From Fidelibacterota bacterium (lineage in GTDB: Bacteria; Fidelibacterota; Marinisomatia; Marinisomatales; UBA1611): DNA of 33,135 nucleotides. The notes beneath the pieces were generated by a model, which worked only from the letters and a program-made list of their open reading frames with translations, was not told where the DNA came from and did not search any database. Below, in pieces: positions 25,589 to 32,786 of this stretch; position 1 is the first letter of the stretch; the number at the start of each line of letters is the position of its first letter. Location of the stretch: the NCBI GenBank assembly GCA_029936885.1, contig JAPYRR010000013.1:1-33135 (forward strand). The letters are read 5' to 3'. Both the position numbers and the translations under genes were made by a program.

Positions 25589-28243
25589 CTAAACCGTAAT
25601 GGGGCTTGGTTTTTCGGGGTCAATATTATATTTCTTCATAACATCATATGCTTTTGACATTCCCATTTTTCCATCAAGTGCCAATGCACGAATCGCAGCT
25701 AAAACAATATAGTACCGGTCCACTTCAAAGAAATGTCTTAGGTTTTCACGGGTTTCGCTTCTACCAAACCCGTCGGTTCCCAACGCATAGTAGGGCCCGG
25801 GAACATAGGGTCCAATTTGTTCAGAAACCATTTTCACATAATCTGATGAGGCCACTGTTGGAACTTGATGTTTACTCAACGATTGTTCTAGGTGTGATTT
25901 CTTAGGTGTTTCATCTGGGTGTATCAGGTTCCATCTTTCGACTTCTTCAGCATCTCTTCGAAGTTCGCTAAAACTTGTAACATTCCAAATTCCAGGTTCT
26001 ACATCCCAATCATTTTTCAAGAGATCAGCGGCAGCTAATATTTCGCCCATGAGAGGTCCGCTACCCAAAAGTCGAATTGTTGGGTTATCTGTTGATCGAA
26101 TTTTATAAAGTCCCTTAATGATATCATCTGCAACACCGTCTGGCATGGGCGGATGAATATAATTTTCATTTTCAACTGTCAGGTAATAAATAACATCTTT
26201 CTCGTCTTGGCACATTTCTTTCATACCATGATGTACAATAGTAGCAATTTCGTAAGCATATGATAAGTCGTAAGCTTTTATGTTAGGTGTTGCCGCGGCT
26301 GCAAGATGACTATGTCCATCTTGATGTTGGAGACCCTCTCCGTTTAGAGTTGTTCGTCCAGCTGTTCCGCCTAACAAAAATCCTCTTGCGCGCATATCGC
26401 CTGCTGCCCAAATAAAATCCCAGACACGCTGAAAACCAAACATAGAATAATAAATATAAAATGGTATCATTTTTATTCCATGGTTAACATAACTCGTCCC
26501 TGCAGCAATAAAGGATGAAATTGAGCCAGCCTCATTGATCCCTTCTTCAAGAATTTGACCATCGACCGCTTCTTTATAAAATAAAAACTGATCTGAGTCT
26601 ACAGGATCGTAGAGTTGCCCCTTATGAGAATAAATTCCCAATTGTCTAAAAAGTGGATCCATCCCAAAAGTTCGGGCTTCGTCAGGAATAATAGGGACAA
26701 TATGCTTTCCAACTGATTTATCTTTTGATAGTATTGTAATTAAACGTACAAAAGCCATTGTTGTAGATATCTCTCTTTCGCCTGTTCCATCTAATAATTC
26801 TTGAAATATGGAAATATTAGGGATTTCTAAGGGTTCAGAGTTATCTATTCTAATAGGAAGTGACCCTCCCAATTTTTCCCTTCTTTCTTTTAAATATTTG
26901 TATTCTGGGCTACCTTTTTCTAATGGATAAAATGGTGCTTTCATAGCATCTTCATCTGAAATGGGTAGATTAAATCGATCTCGAAAATGTAGAAGTTCAT
27001 CTTCATTCAATTTTTTCTGATTATGGGTAATATTTCGCCCCTCGCCTGCCTCACCCAATCCGTAACCTTTAATTGTTCTCGCAAGAATAACCGTAGGTTT
27101 CCCCTTATAATTCACAGCTTCGTTATAGGCTGCATACATTTTTAAAGGGTCATGGCCTCCCAATCTCATTTTTGCTAACTCATCATCAGAAATATGTTCT
27201 ACCATTTTTAGCAGTTCCGGGTATTTTCCATAAAAATGTTCACGAAGATAGGCGCCACCTTCCACCACATATTTCAGTAAATCACCATCTACCACCTCAT
27301 CCAAACGTTGGAGTAATAAACCGCTAGAATCATTTTCCAATAACTCATCCCAGTCAGACCCCCAGATCACTTTTATCACATTCCATCCTGCACCCCGAAA
27401 TACGCCTTCTAATTCCTGAATCACCTTTGAATTCCCTCGGACAGGCCCATCTAATCTCTGGAGATTACAATTCACAACAAAAATCAGATTGTCCAGATTG
27501 TCCCGAGAAGCTAGAGTAAGCGCCCCCAAAGATTCCGGTTCGTCCATTTCCCCATCGCCAAGATATGCAAAAACCTTTCTGCCAGTATTTTCCATAAATC
27601 CACGATCAATCATATAATTCATGAACCGAGCCTGGTAGATAGCCATAATTGAGCCCAGCCCCATGGATACCGTGGCAAATTGCCAAAAATCCGGCATTAA
27701 ATAAGGATGAGGGTAAGATGAGAGCCCTCCATCCTTAGAGAGTTCCCGTCGAAAATTATGGAGGTTGTCTTTGTTCAACCTGCCCTCAAGATATGCCCTG
27801 GCATAAATTCCTGGAGATGCGTGACCCTGAAAATAAATCAGATCTAAACCATTGGGGTGATTTGCTCCCTTGAAAAAATGATTAAAAGCCACCTCATATA
27901 GGGTTGCTGCGGATGCAAATGTTGAAATATGACCCCCAATCCCTGGCGTTTCTTTATTCGCCTTAGTAACCATTGCCATGGCATTCCAACGTACAATTGA
28001 TTTAATTTTTCTTTCAATTTCTCGGTTGCCGGGGTAATCTGGCTGTTGTCCGGGTAAAATTGTATTTACAAAAGGCGTGCTTGTGTTGAAAGGGAGCCTG
28101 GCGCCTTTTGATTGGGCAAAAGAAATTAATGTTTCTAAAAGGTGTCTCGTTCTCTCAAAACCGTGTTCTTCCAGTGCGTCTTCAATGGATTCAATCCATT
28201 CCTGTGTTTCTTGTGGATCTGGGTCTTTATAAGGATTGGGCAT
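25589..28243 (-). CDS. aceE: Pyruvate dehydrogenase E1 component, homodimeric type
   Basis: E1 decarboxylates pyruvate with thiamine diphosphate and acetylates E2. The 884-residue single chain is the E. coli AceE type, not the alpha/beta type. The thiamine diphosphate motif runs from GDGEMDEPES (229-238) to FVVNCNLQRLDGP (about 255-267). GGHISTFASAATLYE (103-117), SMFGFQRVWDF and GGTAGRTTLNGEGLQHQDGH (split near GEG) are conserved AceE stretches. First gene of the aceE-aceF-lpd operon. I see no clear Shine-Dalgarno before the ATG. The 91-base upstream gap should hold the promoter, but no convincing boxes stand out. Confidence 0.97.
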   Translation of the reverse strand: MPNPYKDPDPQETQEWIESIEDALEEHGFERTRHLLETLISFAQSKGARLPFNTSTPFVNTILPGQQPDYPGNREIERKIKSIVRWNAMAMVTKANKETPGIGGHISTFASAATLYEVAFNHFFKGANHPNGLDLIYFQGHASPGIYARAYLEGRLNKDNLHNFRRELSKDGGLSSYPHPYLMPDFWQFATVSMGLGSIMAIYQARFMNYMIDRGFMENTGRKVFAYLGDGEMDEPESLGALTLASRDNLDNLIFVVNCNLQRLDGPVRGNSKVIQELEGVFRGAGWNVIKVIWGSDWDELLENDSSGLLLQRLDEVVDGDLLKYVVEGGAYLREHFYGKYPELLKMVEHISDDELAKMRLGGHDPLKMYAAYNEAVNYKGKPTVILARTIKGYGLGEAGEGRNITHNQKKLNEDELLHFRDRFNLPISDEDAMKAPFYPLEKGSPEYKYLKERREKLGGSLPIRIDNSEPLEIPNISIFQELLDGTGEREISTTMAFVRLITILSKDKSVGKHIVPIIPDEARTFGMDPLFRQLGIYSHKGQLYDPVDSDQFLFYKEAVDGQILEEGINEAGSISSFIAAGTSYVNHGIKMIPFYIYYSMFGFQRVWDFIWAAGDMRARGFLLGGTAGRTTLNGEGLQHQDGHSHLAAAATPNIKAYDLSYAYEIATIVHHGMKEMCQDEKDVIYYLTVENENYIHPPMPDGVADDIIKGLYKIRSTDNPTIRLLGSGPLMGEILAAADLLKNDWDVEPGIWNVTSFSELRRDAEEVERWNLIHPDETPKKSHLEQSLSKHQVPTVASSDYVKMVSEQIGPYVPGPYYALGTDGFGRSETRENLRHFFEVDRYYIVLAAIRALALDGKMGMSKAYDVMKKYNIDPEKPSPITV

Positions 28244-28302
28244 AAATAATAAGAATATTGACAGTTATTTTGAGCCTGAAAGTTACAATAAATAATCTGT
28301 TT

Positions 28303-28325
28303 ATCCACGGAAGAGCAAAGTGGAT
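28303..28325 (-). terminator. Possible hairpin between the MATE gene and aceE
   Basis: ATCCAC (28303-28308) and GTGGAT (28320-28325) form a 6-bp inverted repeat with an 11-base loop, just after the MATE stop on the minus strand. A run of T residues follows it only on the plus strand, so a terminator for MATE is uncertain. Confidence 0.3.
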
Positions 28326-28334
28326 TTATTTTAT

Positions 28335-29753
28335 TTATACTTCAATTTCTTTCCAGTCTCCTTTTGATATTTTCCAAACCATAATACCTGCAAATAAGCC
28401 CATATACAAAGGGAACAAAAGCCAGGGGGCTTTAAATCCTAGTTCATAAACTACGCCAAACACATAGCTTCCTAATACGATTATACCCCAAGTTAGACAC
28501 GATTCTACCACAGCTGGGAAAAGCGTGTTACCTGCACCGGATAATGCAAACCAAAGCGTAAATCCAATAGCATCCAAAAATTGAACTGCACCAATCATTC
28601 TTAAACCAAAAACACCCATCCTGATTATTTCAGGATCATCGGTAAATAAAAATAGGTAATATTCCGGAATCAAAATAAAACTCATTCCCATGGTACCCAT
28701 TATATATACAGAAAGTCTAACCGATTCCTTTATACTCGCTTCAGATTTATCTATTTTCTTTTCACCCATATATTTACCAACCAGCGTGGCACAGGCCTGC
28801 CCTACGCCTAATGCCGGCATAAATGATGCGTGCATAATCGTAAATAATAATTCTGTGGTTGCAAGCTCAATGAGGCCAATCATACCCATAATTTTATAAA
28901 ACACAGACCACCCCACAGCAATGACTGCTTCCTGAACACCCTGGGGAAGCGCCAGTTTCAATTGTCGTTTCATCATCGTTTTATTAGAGGACAGGCTGAA
29001 CACAGAAAAACGATCTTTTATCTGGCTTGAAAAAAGAAATGAAAAATAATGTACCGCCATCCAAGTTGATGCGATTAGAGTGGAAATAGCGGCGCCCTTT
29101 ACACCTAAAGCAGGAAAGGTTGTCCACCCCCAAAGGTTAGATAAAAATGATAAGGATGGGAATGTTTCTGCAAAAAATTTAGTTACCCCCACTGACCCAT
29201 AAATGAGTCCTGCATTAAGATAAACATTGAGAGCATTACTGGTAACGGTGACACTCATATGAATCTTTGTCTTTTCCACCCCGGTGAAAAATCCCTGAAA
29301 CACAAAGCTGTAGGCGGAAAATAAAAGACTGATAAATATCACAGATGTATAGTCCACTGCGAGAGGTGTGGCAATAGGATCATTAATGAAAAATGGGATG
29401 ATATCTTTTGCCCAAAGCCAACCCGCCAAGGAAACAGGCAGGGCATAAAGGGTCGCCATGATTAATCCGTTATGCAGAGCAGTGCCGCATTCTTTATCAA
29501 TTTTTTGTCCCAGGCGACGGGACGCCACCGTTTGAACCGCTGTTCTGATTCCCAACACAAGGCTAAGCGCTCCCCAAAGTAACATAGCACCCATCCCTGT
29601 GGCGGCTAACGCTTCGGCGCCAAGCCGGCCAACCATGGCAACGTCCACCATACTCATGAGCACCCTGCTTAAATTGCTTAAAATAACAGGAAATGCTAGC
29701 GTGAACACTTCTTTAGAAATAGCTTTATCTTGTGGAAAAATGAATCGGAACAT
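28335..29753 (-). CDS. MATE family efflux transporter
   Basis: This 472-residue membrane protein has 12 predicted hydrophobic helices in two related halves. LAFPVILSNLSRVLMSMVDVAMVGRLGAEALAATG (about 18-52; split after SNL) is the typical MATE opening with the conserved VDxxMVGxLG. ALPQGVQEAVIAVGW and GVGQACATLVGKYMGEKK mark the second half, and the sequence resembles NorM/DinF-like exporters using Na+ or H+. The drug or metabolite exported cannot be told. It lies 91 bases upstream of aceE, farther than the genes inside the run, so it may be a separate unit. Confidence 0.93.
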   Translation of the reverse strand: MFRFIFPQDKAISKEVFTLAFPVILSNLSRVLMSMVDVAMVGRLGAEALAATGMGAMLLWGALSLVLGIRTAVQTVASRRLGQKIDKECGTALHNGLIMATLYALPVSLAGWLWAKDIIPFFINDPIATPLAVDYTSVIFISLLFSAYSFVFQGFFTGVEKTKIHMSVTVTSNALNVYLNAGLIYGSVGVTKFFAETFPSLSFLSNLWGWTTFPALGVKGAAISTLIASTWMAVHYFSFLFSSQIKDRFSVFSLSSNKTMMKRQLKLALPQGVQEAVIAVGWSVFYKIMGMIGLIELATTELLFTIMHASFMPALGVGQACATLVGKYMGEKKIDKSEASIKESVRLSVYIMGTMGMSFILIPEYYLFLFTDDPEIIRMGVFGLRMIGAVQFLDAIGFTLWFALSGAGNTLFPAVVESCLTWGIIVLGSYVFGVVYELGFKAPWLLFPLYMGLFAGIMVWKISKGDWKEIEV

Positions 29754-29777
29754 GTTTAATTTAAATAGTAGATATGT

Positions 29778-29813
29778 AAAACGTAACTGGACCGGATTAA
29801 ATAATTACGTTTT
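29778..29813 (-). terminator. 9-bp inverted repeat between the 85-aa gene and the MATE gene
   Basis: AAAACGTAA (29778-29786) and TTACGTTTT (29805-29813) are perfect inverted arms around 18 bases. It lies 30 bases after the 85-aa gene stop and 25 bases before the MATE start. On the minus strand the second arm ends in TTTT, which suits a weak intrinsic terminator; an operator for MATE is equally possible. Confidence 0.4.
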
Positions 29814-29843
29814 AAAAACTTATTTCGCATTGTGATTTTCTAT

Positions 29844-30101
29844 CTATATTTCTTTTATATTTATTTTTTGTTCTGCCAAATATTGGCGTGTTTTACTACA
29901 CACAGGTGCAGAGGTTAAAACAGAAATTTTTCTGGCCTTTTCCACCGATTGAATAGATTTCACCAACTCGTGAATCCTTTTTCCATCTTTCATAATAAGT
30001 CTACTTTTACGATCGACATAAATAAAGAGGTCACCGGAATTATTTTGCAGGAGCCGGATTCGATGAGAAAGGTTGTATTTTCGTGGGTCAATATTTTTCA
30101 T
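29844..30101 (-). CDS. Small protein of unknown function
   Basis: The 85-residue protein is basic and soluble, beginning MKNIDPRKYNLSHRIRLLQ. DLFIYVDRKSRLIMKDGKRI looks like a beta hairpin, followed by a helix (HELVKSIQSVEKARK) and VLTSAPVCSKTRQYLAEQKINI. The alternating strand/helix pattern might be a small alpha/beta fold, possibly a nuclease-like remnant, but no catalytic motif is complete. It is divergent from psuG across 52 bases. No Shine-Dalgarno is seen. Regular codon-like texture and a divergent promoter position favour a real gene. Confidence 0.55.
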   Translation of the reverse strand: MKNIDPRKYNLSHRIRLLQNNSGDLFIYVDRKSRLIMKDGKRIHELVKSIQSVEKARKISVLTSAPVCSKTRQYLAEQKINIKEI

Positions 30102-30153
30102 AACAGAGTAAAAACGACCGGGAAATTAAGCCATAGTTTTCATCCAATCGTCT

Positions 30154-31053
30154 ATGAATATAAACTATTCAAAAGAAGTACAATCGGCTAAGGAGTCGGG
30201 GATACCCATCTTGGCCCTAGAATCCACAATTATTTCACACGGTATGCCATTCCCGGATAATCTGGAATTTGCACAACAAGGAGAATCATTATGTAGGAGA
30301 AATGGTGTTGCTCCAGCTACAATTGCTATTTTAAATGGTGAAATTCATGTGGGATTGGAAGCAGGTCAATTGGCGGTTATTGCTGAAGAAAAATCTGTAA
30401 AAAAAGTATCGCGACGAGAGTTGGGAATGGCAATGGCAGAAAAGTGGCATGGCGCAACCACAGTATCGTCAACAATGCATATTGCTCAGCAAGTTGGAAT
30501 TTCTGTTTTTGCAACGGGTGGAATTGGCGGTGTTCATCGAGGTGTAGAATACTCTTTTGATGTGTCCCAAGACCTTATTGCATTGGCAAACATTCCCATG
30601 ATCGTTATTTCTGCAGGAGTAAAATCAATCTTAGATATACCCAAAACTTTGGAAATAATGGAAACACTTGGAATTACAGTTGTTGGATATAATACCGATG
30701 AGTTTCCGGCGTTTTATTCAAGAGAATCTGGGTGCCTTGGAATTCATTCTGTTTTATCTCCCGCTAGCATTGGTGACATTTATAATGAAAATGTTTCAGC
30801 ACGACTTTCATCTGCAATGCTGGTTGCAAATCCTGTTCCTGAAAAAGATGAAATACCGGCAAATGAAATGGAATCCATTATTGAATCCGCATGCAAAACA
30901 GCGGCCGAGCAAAATATCATCGGAAAAGAGCTAACACCATTTTTACTAAAGGAAATTGTGGAAAAAACTTCGGGGCGCAGTCTTGAAACAAATAAGGCTT
31001 TGGCTATAAATAATATAAATCTTGGCATACAGATTGCAAATGGATTAGTATAA
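30154..31053 (+). CDS. psuG: Pseudouridine-5'-phosphate glycosidase
   Basis: PsuG cleaves pseudouridine 5'-phosphate to uracil and ribose 5-phosphate, recycling modified nucleotides from RNA turnover. At 299 residues it is full length. Diagnostic motifs are LESTIISHGMPFPDN (22-36), ATIAILNGEIHVGL (55-68), SRRELGMA (86-93) and ATGGIGGVHRG (120-130). Lys157 in SAGVKSILDIP aligns with the catalytic Lys166 of E. coli PsuG. No kinase (psuK) gene is next to it; the two are often paired or fused. No clear Shine-Dalgarno precedes the ATG at 30154. Confidence 0.95.
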   Translation: MNINYSKEVQSAKESGIPILALESTIISHGMPFPDNLEFAQQGESLCRRNGVAPATIAILNGEIHVGLEAGQLAVIAEEKSVKKVSRRELGMAMAEKWHGATTVSSTMHIAQQVGISVFATGGIGGVHRGVEYSFDVSQDLIALANIPMIVISAGVKSILDIPKTLEIMETLGITVVGYNTDEFPAFYSRESGCLGIHSVLSPASIGDIYNENVSARLSSAMLVANPVPEKDEIPANEMESIIESACKTAAEQNIIGKELTPFLLKEIVEKTSGRSLETNKALAINNINLGIQIANGLV

Positions 31054-31122
31054 TACTGTCGAATTGTCAACCAGTGAGCTATTGCGCGATTTTTGTATTC
31101 AATATTTAAAAGAGAAAAAAAC

Positions 31123-31347
31123 ATGAATAAAATTCAATCATTAATGCTGCGACACCCCCTGGTGAGTGTTGTATTAATTCTACCCTTAACCATGATGTTT
31201 ACGATGGCGGTTTTTTCACTCATTATAAATATTGTATTGCCTGGACTTTTAGCGTTGTGGTTGGCGGGCTGGGTTTACACATCTATTGTTGGGCAGCACT
31301 GGCGCCGGAATATCAATGAGCCGTTTTGGTTTATTCGGGTTAGTTAG
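31123..31347 (+). CDS. Small two-helix membrane protein of unknown function
   Basis: I start at the ATG at 31123, giving 74 residues; the frame is open upstream to a TTG at 31093, but that adds only a short basic stretch. MNKIQSLMLRHPLVSVVLILPLTMMFTMAV is a basic N-terminus leading into a first helix, and the second spans about IVLPGLLALWLAGWVYTSIV, ending in a basic, aromatic tail (QHWRRNINEPFWFIRVS). Its last 8 bases overlap the end of the convergent selenoprotein gene. No family is recognised. Confidence 0.6.
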   Translation: MNKIQSLMLRHPLVSVVLILPLTMMFTMAVFSLIINIVLPGLLALWLAGWVYTSIVGQHWRRNINEPFWFIRVS

Positions 31348-32455
31348 CGACTTGTTTCAATTCGCTGCATTTTGACAATGTTTCATTCACGAAACTCACC
31401 ATACTTTCATCATCGATGATCTCCTTACCCATGGGTACATTTTCAAAATGGAGTGTATTTACAGCAGATTTTAGGATCTTTCGGGTTTGCCCAATTTCTT
31501 TCCGTCTTTCGGTTATTTTTTCTAGAACTGCATCTTGGCCAGCATAGATCTCTTCCAATTTTTTACTCGAATCCGAATCCTGAAGCCGATCTAATATTCG
31601 TCGGGTATAATTCATCTTTTCTTCTAGATAAGATACATTTGTAACAGGATATGACTTATTTTTTATATTTAGTTCTGTCACATTCAGAAACCGTCCCTCC
31701 CGACCGCTGGAGTAGAGATAGGGACCATCCACAAGCTGCCGCATCATGGGGCGTGTGAGACTGGTGCTGCCGCTAGTATAGATCAGGTCAGCCTCAGAAA
31801 AATGGCCTGGTAGATCTTTATATGTGGATCGATCACTATTGACCAGCATCACAATTATATCCACTTTTTTCTTTATTTTTGAAATGATTTCCTGCCCAGT
31901 AATGATATAATTATCCAGGATCAATTCGGGGATGGAATCGGGCACCAAGTCTGTTAAACCAATAATACCGATCTTTAAATCAGATCGTCTCAGAATAATA
32001 TAAGGCTCAAATAAAAGTTTTCCCGTATTCCCATCCCTAAGGTTGGCAGAAATGAATGGAATGGGTGTGGATCGTGTAATGTCCAAAAGAAAAGGTAGTC
32101 CATTTGCCAATTCATATTGCCCTACATTTATGGCATCACAGCCAATTTGACCATATCCTTTGATGATAGCAGAGGCGCGATATGATTCTGAACTGCGGAT
32201 GGAATCATGGAGTGTGTGAGTGGAAAAAAAGAGATCCCCTGCATCTAGGATGATGGGGCTCTTCCCTTCTTTATTCATATTCATTATTGTCACATATTTC
32301 CTGGACAGACCGCCCAGTGGTTTTTTGGGTCATCCACAAGGGTCTAACTGTCCGTGAACGCTTCCTGTGACAACCAGGGTTACGTTTCCCTGCCCTACCA
32401 GAAAAGATATTAGAAAAATACCCGGTAACCATATTTTAATGATGTTAAAGATCAT
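31340..32455 (-). CDS. Predicted selenoprotein: exported UshA/5'-nucleotidase-like protein with a CGU motif
   Basis: Read from ATG 32455 with the TGA at 32330-32332 as selenocysteine, this is a 371-residue protein. Order: signal peptide (about 1-22, IIKIWLPGIFLISFLVG), VVTGSVHGQLDPCG-Sec42-PKKPLGGLSR (28-52), DAGD (71-74), CDAINVG (106-112), a metallophosphatase-like core, and a coiled-coil-like C-terminus (about 285-345). In the UshA/5'-nucleotidase superfamily, HG...GGLxRR...LDAGD forms the N-terminus; in a subgroup I recall, CGC precedes GGLARR. Here Sec replaces the second Cys. Conserved sequence lies on both sides of the TGA, and a SECIS-like hairpin follows it. The shorter GTG start at 32293 would lose the signal peptide and core motif. 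Metal ligands look degraded (SVHG for NDxHG, SGSTS for GHxH), so a redox role is likely. The start overlaps the upstream stop (ATGA). Confidence 0.85.
32301..32332 (-). promoter_or_regulatory. Selenocysteine UGA codon with bacterial SECIS-like stem-loop
   Basis: The UGA is at 32330-32332. After 12 bases, CUGGGC pairs with GUCCAG (6 bp, one G-U) around the loop GGUCU (stem-loop 32301-32317). The loop starts 18 bases after UGA. I recall the E. coli fdhF SECIS having a GGUC(U) apical loop at the same distance and a minimal hairpin of the same 17 bases. The loop GG is what SelB recognises. Caveat: GGUCUG also encodes Gly-Leu of the conserved GGL motif, so part of the sequence is fixed by protein. 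Confidence 0.82.
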
Positions 32456-32786
32456 TTTAACAGCAGGATTTTCTGTACAATAATTTTATTCCCGTCATTT
32501 AACACAGTAAAATACATCCCCGTTGCTACCGCACGACCGTTCTGATCCTGACCCTGCCAAATCACCTCGTGGTGGCCCATATCTCTCCAGCCGTTCACCA
32601 GCTCGGTAACATCCTACCGCTTATGTTTTGCGTTAGCACAAAATCATCCAGGGTATCATCATAACCCAGATCGATAATGGCTTGCTCAAAGTTGTCATCT
32701 GGGACATAGGTGTTTTGCCCCCAGAGCATGGACGCAGGGGCCAGGAGAATAATAAAAAGGAATAAAGGGATGAGGGTGTTGATTAC
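32452..32786 (-). pseudogene. Remnant of an exported LRR protein fused to a FlgD-like/T9SS C-terminal domain
   Basis: The 5' part encodes a signal-peptide-like NTLIPLFLFIILLAPASMLWG and then QNTYVPDDNFEQAIIDLGYDD (split after PDDN), TLDDFVLTQNISGRM, the N-terminal cap of FCB-group leucine-rich repeat proteins. The frame then shifts near 32611-32616. From 32613, DVTELVNGWRDMGHHEVIWQG...GMYFTVLNDGNKIIVQKILLLK is a FlgD Ig-like/T9SS sorting domain. The LRR array that should lie between is missing, the FlgD frame has a TAG at 32614-32616, and no standard start codon precedes the signal. This looks like an internal deletion plus frameshift, or an assembly collapse near the contig end. The stop TGA (32452-32454) overlaps the selenoprotein ATG. 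Confidence 0.72.

Noticed and set aside
31340-32293. GTG start at 32293 for the UshA-like gene
   Set aside because: It cuts off GGLSRK, the CG-U motif and the signal peptide, all of which lie in frame upstream and match the family. The SECIS-like hairpin explains the intervening TGA.
32614-32616. In-frame TAG in the FlgD segment as a possible pyrrolysine codon
   Set aside because: The frame before the TAG (CANAKHKR) does not match the family, while the neighbouring frame does (NISGRM). A frameshift explains it better.
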